From positions 6,418-22,242 of the forward strand of contig DDTM01000108.1 of the NCBI GenBank assembly GCA_002344075.1: a stretch of 15,825 bases of DNA, given 5' to 3'. Made by a program: the position numbers and the translations under genes. Shown in pieces: positions 1 to 5,365 of this stretch. The notes under the pieces were generated by a model, which was not told the origin of the DNA, searched no databases, and saw only the letters and a list, made by a program, of their open reading frames with translations. The stretch's first letter is position 1; each line of letters begins with the position of its first letter. This DNA is from Bacteroidetes bacterium UBA2364. Its GTDB lineage: Bacteria > Bacteroidota > Rhodothermia > Rhodothermales > UBA2364.

Positions 1-36
1 TCTTGATTCTGTTGGTTTTGATCTTGATTCTGTTGG
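1..36 (-). repeat. 21-bp direct repeat coding the Gln/Asn-rich linker
   Basis: The 15-mer tcttgattctgttgg occurs at 1-15 and again at 22-36, giving a 21-bp period inside the BatC-like gene. It encodes a QQNQDQN heptad. It continues past the window edge, so the copy number is unknown. Confidence 0.7.
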
Positions 37-536
37 TCTTTGTTTTGCTGACTCTGGTTTTGTTGCTGCTTTTGCTGATCCTTGTTCTGCTTGCTTCCTC
101 CCTTTTTTTGAAGTTGCCTGCGCGCTATTTCATAATTATACCGCGCATTGGCATTGTTTGGATCTGCCAACATGGCCTGCCGGTAAGCCTCAAGCGCTTC
201 CTCTGTTTTTTGTGCCCCCATCGCAGCATTGCCTCGGTTATATGCAGCACGGCTAAAGTCTCCCTTCTCCGTAGATGCCAGCATCGCACGGTCAAAGGCC
301 TCGTCCGCCTGCACAAACTGCTTTTGGCGATAAAGACTACTACCGAGATTGTTGTACAAAGCAGACAGATCTTTAGAAGGGGCCGACTTCATCACCGAAA
401 TACCTTGCCGATAATACTGTGCTGCCTCGGCATATTTTTTCTCGGTATAGTGTGTATTTCCTTTCCGGCCTGCGTCAGTCCCATTTTGTGCATATACAAC
501 GGAGACAAAAATCGTTAGAAACAACAAAAAACGCAT
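1..536 (-). CDS. BatC-like secreted TPR protein, N-terminal part (C-terminus beyond left edge)
   Basis: The gene starts at an ATG at 534-536 and runs off the window after 178 codons. An in-frame TGA lies three codons upstream, so this is the first ATG available. Residues 1-16 form a signal peptide (hydrophobic LLFLTIFVSVV, cleavage near VYA/QN). Three TPR-like units follow at about residues 23-50, 57-90 and 95-140, the last with the P-N-N-A-N-A-R-Y-N-Y pattern typical of BatC-type proteins. From residue 145 the chain becomes Lys/Gln/Asn-rich low complexity, as in the linker of Bacteroidota BatC proteins of the aerotolerance (bat) operon. BatC is thought to act in the periplasm with the VWA proteins BatA and BatB. 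The Bat assignment rests on architecture only; a generic periplasmic TPR protein is the alternative, and genes left of the window would decide. It follows the lipoprotein gene by 95 bp on the same strand. Confidence 0.75.
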   Translation of the reverse strand, partial: MRFLLFLTIFVSVVYAQNGTDAGRKGNTHYTEKKYAEAAQYYRQGISVMKSAPSKDLSALYNNLGSSLYRQKQFVQADEAFDRAMLASTEKGDFSRAAYNRGNAAMGAQKTEEALEAYRQAMLADPNNANARYNYEIARRQLQKKGGSKQNKDQQKQQQNQSQQNKDQQNQDQNQQNQ

Positions 537-549
537 ACAATATCACATT

Positions 550-589
550 TCAAACAGATCAACTGTGCTGGTGAAAAACTCAAACAGAT
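550..589 (-). promoter_or_regulatory. 10-bp direct repeats, possible promoter of the BatC-like gene
   Basis: The 10-mer tcaaacagat occurs at 550-559 and 580-589, exactly 30 bp apart, just upstream of the minus-strand start at 536. Read on the minus strand each copy contains TCTGTTTG, one mismatch from the Bacteroidota -7 element TAnnTTTG. The distal TTTG lies 22 nt from the proximal element, close to the usual -33/-7 spacing. This would give a very short leader, so the promoter reading is tentative; a paired operator is the other option. Confidence 0.25.
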
Positions 590-631
590 TGTTTTCAAAG
601 ACGTTTTTTGCCCAAAATGGTTCCTTCAAGC

Positions 632-1324
632 TCAAAATTGTAGAATTTCGTTCGCTTTCCACCAGTTTAACGCGGCATTTTGTAGGGCAACTGGTGTTTT
701 TTTAAGCGAACGATCCATTTGCATGACGGGCTTCTCGGCCAATTTGCCTTGAATACGCAAACCCTGTGTTCCACGGATTCCATACTTTGTTTGACCCTTA
801 TGCAACAATAGTTTCAGATCATTGGGGCTAACATCTCCTTTGCAGGCCTGGCTATAGAGCAACATGGTCTCAGCAATGCCATCACCATCTAAGTCTTCCA
901 CTTTGGGAGAATCCGCCGAGTACTCCAATGTTATATCCACCGGACAATCTCGGACAAAATCTTGGATTTTCCATTGCTGGGTATATGAGACCCCTGATTT
1001 AATAAAATGATCGCCATATAAATATGCGGAACGGTAATCATCTTTACCGTTTTCTTCGCGGCTACTCTGTACCAGTACATGTTCGCCAGCATCATCTCTC
1101 CATGTTGCTACGGAAACCGGTTTCCCCGACACCTGCACCCCTGCGGGCAAGACAGGATTCTGTCGTTCGATAACCAAGTCACGGACACCTTTTTCGTTCG
1201 TTATTTGGGTTGATGGCGTCATGGTCGTCTGTTGCTTGGTAGCACTACCGGCTTCGGCTTGCGTATCTTTCGGACGCTCGCATCCGGCTCCGGCTAACAG
1301 CAATAAAATCAGAATTGCTCTCAC
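632..1324 (-). CDS. Probable lipoprotein, M949_RS01915 surface-polysaccharide family-like
   Basis: The 230-residue product starts at a GTG (1322-1324); no ATG suits a signal peptide, and an AGG lies about 9 nt upstream. Residues 2-14 are hydrophobic and lead to Cys15 in AGAGC, a slightly atypical lipobox with Gly at -3, predicting a lipid-anchored envelope protein. A low-complexity Thr/Gln/Ser stretch (about 20-45) follows, then a globular region. Its clearest motif is DLDGDGIAE at 144-152, a Ca-binding-like loop, followed by MLLYSQACKGDVSPNDLKLLL. From memory this combination is characteristic of the Riemerella M949_RS01915-type surface polysaccharide biosynthesis proteins; the biochemical role of that family is unknown to me. 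Cys127 and Cys161 could form a disulfide. The gene lies 44 bp downstream of the DUF218 gene and 95 bp upstream of the BatC-like gene, so a three-gene envelope operon is plausible. Confidence 0.7.
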   Translation of the reverse strand: MRAILILLLLAGAGCERPKDTQAEAGSATKQQTTMTPSTQITNEKGVRDLVIERQNPVLPAGVQVSGKPVSVATWRDDAGEHVLVQSSREENGKDDYRSAYLYGDHFIKSGVSYTQQWKIQDFVRDCPVDITLEYSADSPKVEDLDGDGIAETMLLYSQACKGDVSPNDLKLLLHKGQTKYGIRGTQGLRIQGKLAEKPVMQMDRSLKKTPVALQNAALNWWKANEILQF

Positions 1325-1368
1325 GGTATTACCTGATCTAGGATGAATAAAAAAAGAGAAACTACTGC

Positions 1369-1968
1369 CTAGCGGTTCGTGGTGATCCCAGCCAACACGT
1401 AGGCGGAGTAATAATACACTTCTCGGAGCAAAAAATCAAATTTAGTATCCCATGTCTTATATCGAGAAGAAGGTGTAGGTGCAGGATACACATCCATACC
1501 AGCATCCCGCCCCATACGAATGGCCCTTTTCATGTGAAAAGGGTCACTGACCAATAAAAGTCGCTTCAGACCGAGTTCCCTTGTGAGCCGTGTTGCTTCT
1601 CGTACATTTTCCCAAGTAGTCTGAGAAACCGTTTCTATGTGGATTTGTGATGCTGGAACACCTTGCTGAATGGCATATCGGCGTGCTACCTCCGATTCGG
1701 CCATTGGCGCTCCTTTTCCTTTCCCACCTGTAAAGATTAATACCGAAACCTGACCACTCTGAAAAAGACGTATGGCATGATTGATCCGCTCACGAAGTAC
1801 AGGCGACGGACGGTTGTACCATGCAGCAGCACCCAAAACCACGGCTGCATCCGCCACTTTTTCGTCGTGTTCGGAAGCATATGTATAAATCATGATTGCA
1901 ACCCCCAATAACCAGACCACCATTGTAAGGGGCAAAAGGGATATGTAACGGAGTCTGTTCCTTTTCAT
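1369..1968 (-). CDS. YdcF/SanA-like DUF218 membrane protein
   Basis: The 199-residue protein has one N-terminal membrane segment (about residues 10-30) and then a DUF218 domain (about 40-190). Visible family motifs are AAVVLGAA at 41-48, the glycine-rich TGGKGKG at 80-86, AESEVARRYA at 90-99, a TTWENVREA segment at 117-125, and VSDPFHMKRA at 140-149 with the usual acidic/aromatic/His core. Members include E. coli YdcF, which binds S-adenosylmethionine, and SanA/ElyC, linked to envelope integrity. The TM anchor followed by the domain suggests a SanA-like topology with the domain outside the inner membrane. No substrate can be assigned. The ATG at 1966-1968 is the first suitable start. The gene heads a same-strand set with the lipoprotein and BatC-like genes. 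Confidence 0.85.
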   Translation of the reverse strand: MKRNRLRYISLLPLTMVVWLLGVAIMIYTYASEHDEKVADAAVVLGAAAWYNRPSPVLRERINHAIRLFQSGQVSVLIFTGGKGKGAPMAESEVARRYAIQQGVPASQIHIETVSQTTWENVREATRLTRELGLKRLLLVSDPFHMKRAIRMGRDAGMDVYPAPTPSSRYKTWDTKFDFLLREVYYYSAYVLAGITTNR

Positions 1969-1980
1969 GTGCTATACCGG

Positions 1981-2046
1981 CGTGTCGTTTTGGATGTACA
2001 AAATACGCCACACTGACGACACGGTTTCACCCCAATTGTGTGAACC
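1981..2046. promoter_or_regulatory. Inverted repeats upstream of the DUF218 gene
   Basis: Perfect 8-bp arms CGTGTCGT (1981-1988) and ACGACACG (2016-2023) flank a 27-bp spacer. A second, bulged pair, GGTTTCAC (2023-2030) and GTGAACC (2040-2046), follows directly. They lie 13-78 bp upstream of the minus-strand start at 1968, as expected for operator sites or leader hairpins. No regulator family is recognised from the bases. Confidence 0.35.
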
Positions 2047-2257
2047 AATTCGTAAATCTTTCAAATCCAAATGCATACACATGAATTTCTTCTCTAAAAT
2101 TTAAATCTAAGATGTTAATTTTACGTTACAAAAAAACCTTAATATATATTTATTCTATCTAATAATCAGTCTGTCATTAAAAAAGAATTTAGGTATTGTC
2201 TCGGCGATGGTGTATATTAAGGTATTAATGAGTTTGCATCGTCGAATACTGCTTCAT

Positions 2258-2298
2258 GCCTTGTCCCTAAAAGTCCACGCTCGCTTTTATGGCAAGGC
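2258..2298 (+). other. Long hairpin in the probable leader of the RRM gene
   Basis: GCCTTG (2258-2263) pairs with CAAGGC (2293-2298), CC (2265-2266) with GG (2291-2292), and TAAAAG (2268-2273) with CTTTTA (2284-2289). This gives about 14 bp with one bulge, one C-T mismatch and a 10-nt loop. It ends 67 nt before the RRM start codon and no T-run follows, so it is not an intrinsic terminator. It may be a cis-acting RNA element; leader control is common for genes of cold-shock-type RNA-binding proteins. Confidence 0.4.
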
Positions 2299-2365
2299 CT
2301 CCAATTCAGTGGTCGCCCGTGCAGTTTAAAATCTCTATACTCCATATTTATTTACGTATTGTTTT

Positions 2366-2812
2366 ATGAACATTTTTGTTGGTAACCTGTCTGGCGAAAC
2401 ATCTGCAGACGATCTGCGAGCCACGTTTTCGGAATATGGTTACGTGAAGCACACTGCTGTCATTAAAGACCGCGAGACGGGACAATCCCGTGGATTTGGG
2501 TTTGTAGAAATGCCCGATGACGACGAAGCAAAGGCCGCAATGGAGGCCCTCAACGGAGCAGACTTAGGAGGCCGCGACCTCCGCGTAAACGAAGCACGTC
2601 CACGCGAAGAGCGTCCGGGTGGATTTCAGCGCCGCGAAGGCGGTGGTGGCCCTCGCCGTGATTTCGGTGACCGCCCGCCGCGTCGCGATTTCGGTGACCG
2701 CCCACGTCGTGATTTTGGCGACCGTCCGCCACGCCGTGATTTTGGCGACCGTCCACCACGCCGTGATGCATCGGCTCGTCCGCCCCGCCGTTGGGACAAT
2801 GACGAAGAATAA
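2366..2812 (+). CDS. RRM-domain RNA-binding protein with Arg-rich repeat tail
   Basis: The 148-residue protein opens with a single RNA recognition motif (residues 1-76). RNP2 is IFVGNL at 3-8 and RNP1 is RGFGFVEM at 42-49, with aromatic residues at the usual RNA-stacking positions. This size and layout match the bacterial glycine-rich RRM proteins of cyanobacteria and Bacteroidota, several of which are cold-induced and act as RNA chaperones. The tail (about 77-148) is Arg/Gly/Pro-rich and built from tandem RRDFGDRPP units, giving a basic, probably disordered region that adds RNA affinity and could support condensation. The acidic end (DNDEE) is noteworthy. The gene is monocistronic, with its own structured leader upstream and an intrinsic terminator 24 bp after the stop. 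No Shine-Dalgarno precedes the ATG. Confidence 0.95.
   Translation: MNIFVGNLSGETSADDLRATFSEYGYVKHTAVIKDRETGQSRGFGFVEMPDDDEAKAAMEALNGADLGGRDLRVNEARPREERPGGFQRREGGGGPRRDFGDRPPRRDFGDRPRRDFGDRPPRRDFGDRPPRRDASARPPRRWDNDEE
2654..2785 (+). repeat. Tandem 27-bp repeats coding RRDFGDRPP
   Basis: Residues 97-140 consist of five tandem units: three full RRDFGDRPP units, one eight-residue unit lacking a Pro (106-113), and a degenerate last unit RRDASARPP. At DNA level the units differ mainly at third positions (ggt/ggc, ccg/cca), so they are not very recent copies. In-frame slippage could change their number between strains. Confidence 0.85.
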
Positions 2813-2835
2813 GCCGCGTCAATAAGCAATCTGAT

Positions 2836-2868
2836 AAACCGCCCTACATTCCGTGAGGCGGTTTTTTT
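2836..2868 (+). terminator. Intrinsic terminator of the RRM gene
   Basis: A perfect 8-bp stem, aaaccgcc (2836-2843) with ggcggttt (2857-2864), has a 13-nt loop and runs into seven T residues (2862-2868). It lies between the convergent RRM and pepE stops. The reverse strand has no U-run, so it should act mainly on the plus strand. Confidence 0.88.
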
Positions 2869-2872
2869 ATTT

Positions 2873-3595
2873 TTAATTGGGTTCCAGTAAAAAAGAAAAA
2901 TCCGAAATTGCGTCCAAATCCTTTATTTCGGCTCCATATTGAAAAATCCGAACGTAGTGACGCCCTTGCATATGGATTTGGTCGCCCTCTATTCGGAAAA
3001 GACACCCTTCCGGTAAACCTGCGACCTTTACAGAGCGATTCACCTCGATAAATTCCTTGATCCGGTCGTCTCGGGTTTCTCCCATATGCCCTGGCGGATG
3101 TAATGCCGTATAGTGGGGGTTGATCTGAAAAGGGATTAAATTAAGGGCATTAAAACTGGGCGGCATGATGATGGGCATGTCGTTCGTGGTTTGGAGTGTT
3201 GGGCACGCCACATTTCCTCCCGCACTCCAGCCCATATATGGTATTCCGACTACCAACACCCGTTCGCGAATGGTCTCGATAAGGTTGTTTTGATAAAGGT
3301 GGTAAAGCAGATGAAAGGTATTTCCTCCTCCAACAATCAACGCCGCTGCACGTTGAACGGCTAAACGAGGGTCATCTTGTGTATGAAGTCCTAAAACCCG
3401 ATAACCCAACGGAGCAAGTGCTTTCTTTACCCAGTCGGTATAATTGTCCCAACCCAGTGTAACACCCGCATAGGGGATGAACAGCAATTCCTGAACACCT
3501 GCCCCAAAAAAATCACAGATTGTGTCTGCGGCCCAATAAAATGGTTCCTCGTCTGCACTGCGGGAATTACTTAATAGCAAAAGCCGTTTCATCAT
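2873..3595 (-). CDS. pepE: Peptidase E (alpha-aspartyl dipeptidase, family S51)
   Basis: The 240-residue protein matches the full length of PepE, a cytoplasmic serine peptidase that cleaves dipeptides with N-terminal aspartate. The nucleophile is Ser124 in the elbow GWSAGGN (122-128). Asp139 (in TTNDMP) and His161 (in NPHY) fall at the same offset (+4) from Ser120/Asp135/His157 of the Salmonella enzyme, so the triad is complete. The GGGNTFHLL segment at 89-97 is also family-typical. Two adjacent ATG codons begin the frame; either could be used and the difference is one Met. The gene is convergent with the RRM gene and separated from the upstream cluster by a terminator and a short tandem repeat, so it is probably transcribed alone. 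Its likely role is recycling Asp-X dipeptides from protein turnover. Confidence 0.95.
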   Translation of the reverse strand: MMKRLLLLSNSRSADEEPFYWAADTICDFFGAGVQELLFIPYAGVTLGWDNYTDWVKKALAPLGYRVLGLHTQDDPRLAVQRAAALIVGGGNTFHLLYHLYQNNLIETIRERVLVVGIPYMGWSAGGNVACPTLQTTNDMPIIMPPSFNALNLIPFQINPHYTALHPPGHMGETRDDRIKEFIEVNRSVKVAGLPEGCLFRIEGDQIHMQGRHYVRIFQYGAEIKDLDAISDFSFLLEPN

Positions 3596-3673
3596 GAGAT
3601 ATCTTATGCGTGTAATGTTGCTAATTTGGACTTGCTTTTATGCTTTACAACTACCTTATTATTTGAAGACTAA

Positions 3674-3711
3674 TAGGTAGAAGAGCTTGCACTAGGTAGA
3701 AGAGCTTGCAC
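3674..3711. repeat. Perfect 19-bp tandem duplication
   Basis: The 19-mer taggtagaagagcttgcac occurs twice with no gap, at 3674-3692 and 3693-3711. It lies between the pepE start (3595) and the terminator of the upstream cluster. Perfect identity suggests a recent slippage duplication; each unit also contains the 6-bp palindrome aagctt in altered form (agcttg), which I do not consider meaningful. Confidence 0.8.
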
Positions 3712-3721
3712 AGAGGAAATC

Positions 3722-3753
3722 AAAAAAGGCAGGGATCAAGCCACTGCCTTTTT
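3722..3753 (-). terminator. Intrinsic terminator at the end of the sigma/kinase cluster
   Basis: The arms aaaaaggcag (3723-3732) and ctgccttttt (3744-3753) pair over 10 bp with an 11-nt loop. On the minus strand the stem ends in a T-run (complement of a3722-a3727), 7 bp past the stop of the SUMF1 gene. T-runs on both sides mean it could also work in the other direction. It is the only good intrinsic terminator I found between 3722 and 13030. Confidence 0.88.
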
Positions 3754-3759
3754 ACAAAA

Positions 3760-5250
3760 TCAATTTACGACCTTCACCAGCCGGAATCCTACGTTGCCGG
3801 ACTTATAAACAGGAGGTGCTGAACCTCGGACAAAAACCCGCAATTCATCGGCGGGTAAATCAAAAGAGCCGCCGCGAATCACCCGTGCAGTGCCCGTTTG
3901 AGGTCCAACCGGGTCTCTGGAGGCTTCGGGAAGTTTATAATACTCCTCGCTGTACCAGTCCTGAACCCATTCAGAAACGTTGCCATGAACATCGTACAGG
4001 CCAAATGCATTTGGAAAAAAACTACCTACAGGGGCTGTTTCCTTCTCATCGAAACGAGAACCACAGTTTTTACAATTGGCTCGGCCTTTTTCTACATCAT
4101 TACCCCATGTAAAAGCCCTCGAAGACCCCGCTCGTGCCCCATATTCCCACTCGGCTTCTGTTGGAAGACGGTATGTTGTGGTCCCCTCACGTTCATTCAA
4201 GCGTGCAATAAAAAGTTGTACCTCTTCATAAGAAACATTCTCAATCGGCTTTTTAGGATCTTTGAATAAACTCGGATTGTTTCCCATCAACGCCTCCCAT
4301 TCTGCTTGAGTCACCTCAAACTTGTTCATCCAAACCCCTTTCGCAAGATCAACCGGATGCACAGGGCGTTGGTCGAAAGATGCATTGCCCCCCATTCTGA
4401 ACACACCTGCTGGAATCCAGACCATCGGTGAGGCCAAAGAATTTTCCCATGTTTGCCCAGGAACAGGATTCACCGGGGGGGTCACCGTTACCCGCTCTAC
4501 AGGCGGCATCGTCCGTTGCGGGTTCGCTACGGGAGCCGCCGTAGAAGGATTAACCTCAGCCGGTGGAGGTGTTACCAAGGCTGTGTTATTGGGAGGGGTT
4601 TCCGTATTGGCTGGAGGAAGTGCAGCGGTATTTGCTGCCGTTGGTTGTGTATTTCGTTGTACCTGCAAAAGACTATCGGCTACCCGCTGCTGACGACGAA
4701 GGGTTTCTTCTGCGAGCATACGCTGCTCATCTAAGCGACGGAGCCGTTCCGCATAAAGGCGGGACATATCCAGTTCCCAGTTCACATTTTTACCCGGATT
4801 TACCCGTGGCGCCCGTTGTGTCCAAGAAAAGTTCATGTTAGGAATAATCACTCGTACATCATTATTCTGGCGTTGCAGGGTAACCACTTGCGGTTTTCCA
4901 GCTTCAATTGGTATGGCAGGTCCTCCATTGATCCGAACCTCGCACGCTTCCACAGCATTAATAGTAAGTGTACGTTCATTTACTGCACGATTGGCCGCAG
5001 GCGTCTCCGTTATAGATGCATCGGAACGTGAAGGCGATGGGGCTGCTGCTGGTCGCGCAGGGGGTGTATTTCGAGGTGCGGGCGTTGGGGTTGGCCGCGC
5101 AGGGGGCGTATTAGGTCTTGCCGGGGTCGTGGTGGCCGGCTTACTGGCTGGTTTAGAACCAGAGGGCTTTTTCTGCGCCCAAGATGCGGGTACAAAAACC
5201 ACAATGCCAATCAGCAAGCAGGCAATGACCAACTTTTTAGTTTGCTTCAT
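3760..5250 (-). CDS. Secreted SUMF1 (FGE-sulfatase fold) domain protein, non-catalytic
   Basis: This 496-residue protein has a Sec signal peptide (1-25, cleavage after ASWA), a Pro/Ala/Thr-rich linker (27-88), a small domain of unknown type (about 91-161), a charged coiled-coil-like helix (162-197), a second Pro/Asn-rich linker (200-268), and a C-terminal SUMF1 domain (274-494). The domain shows MVWIPAGVFRMG, YRLPTEAEWEYGARAG, GLYDVHGNVSEWVQDWY, the RGGSF stretch at 459-463 and the closing VGFRLV. Formylglycine synthases carry two cysteines just after the GGS; here that stretch reads DLPADEL, so it should not make formylglycine. Cys393 and Cys396 form a CxxC in a loop instead. The fold is related to C-type lectins, so ligand binding outside the membrane is the likelier role. 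It follows the kinase-SUMF1 gene by 115 bp and ends the cluster. GldK/GldJ-like roles seem less likely because there is no lipobox. Confidence 0.85.
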   Translation of the reverse strand: MKQTKKLVIACLLIGIVVFVPASWAQKKPSGSKPASKPATTTPARPNTPPARPTPTPAPRNTPPARPAAAPSPSRSDASITETPAANRAVNERTLTINAVEACEVRINGGPAIPIEAGKPQVVTLQRQNNDVRVIIPNMNFSWTQRAPRVNPGKNVNWELDMSRLYAERLRRLDEQRMLAEETLRRQQRVADSLLQVQRNTQPTAANTAALPPANTETPPNNTALVTPPPAEVNPSTAAPVANPQRTMPPVERVTVTPPVNPVPGQTWENSLASPMVWIPAGVFRMGGNASFDQRPVHPVDLAKGVWMNKFEVTQAEWEALMGNNPSLFKDPKKPIENVSYEEVQLFIARLNEREGTTTYRLPTEAEWEYGARAGSSRAFTWGNDVEKGRANCKNCGSRFDEKETAPVGSFFPNAFGLYDVHGNVSEWVQDWYSEEYYKLPEASRDPVGPQTGTARVIRGGSFDLPADELRVFVRGSAPPVYKSGNVGFRLVKVVN

Positions 5251-5365
5251 AGGGAGTCAATCAATTCGCTGGAAGAAGGTTTGGTGATGGATTAATGCCT
5301 TCCAGACTGTCGTGAAGGTATTTCGATCTATCCTGAAAGCCAGTGAAACACCAAAGGTCTCGTGG

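Larger units (their letters stand above)
1969..2365. other. Divergent intergenic region with several inverted repeats
   Basis: This 397-bp region separates the leftward DUF218 gene from the rightward RRM gene, so it should hold promoters for both. I see no convincing ORF, tRNA or known riboswitch. Near the DUF218 start are two inverted repeats: CGTGTCGT at 1981-1988 with ACGACACG at 2016-2023, and GGTTTCAC at 2023-2030 with GTGAACC at 2040-2046. The middle (about 2090-2190) is very AT-rich. A long hairpin near 2258-2298 is listed separately. No promoter could be placed with confidence. Confidence 0.5.

Noticed and set aside
3..518. Plus-strand open frame of 171 codons rich in Leu/Val
   Set aside because: It is the complement of the Gln/Asn-rich BatC-like gene; the minus frame has a signal peptide and TPR pattern, the plus frame only low complexity.
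2550..2829. Several His- or Arg-rich open frames overlapping the RRM repeat tail
   Set aside because: Side products of the 27-bp coding repeats; the RRM frame has clear RNP motifs and a terminator.
3760..5250. Annotation as a sulfatase-modifying (formylglycine-generating) enzyme
   Set aside because: Both active-site cysteines after GGS are missing and no sulfatase is nearby.
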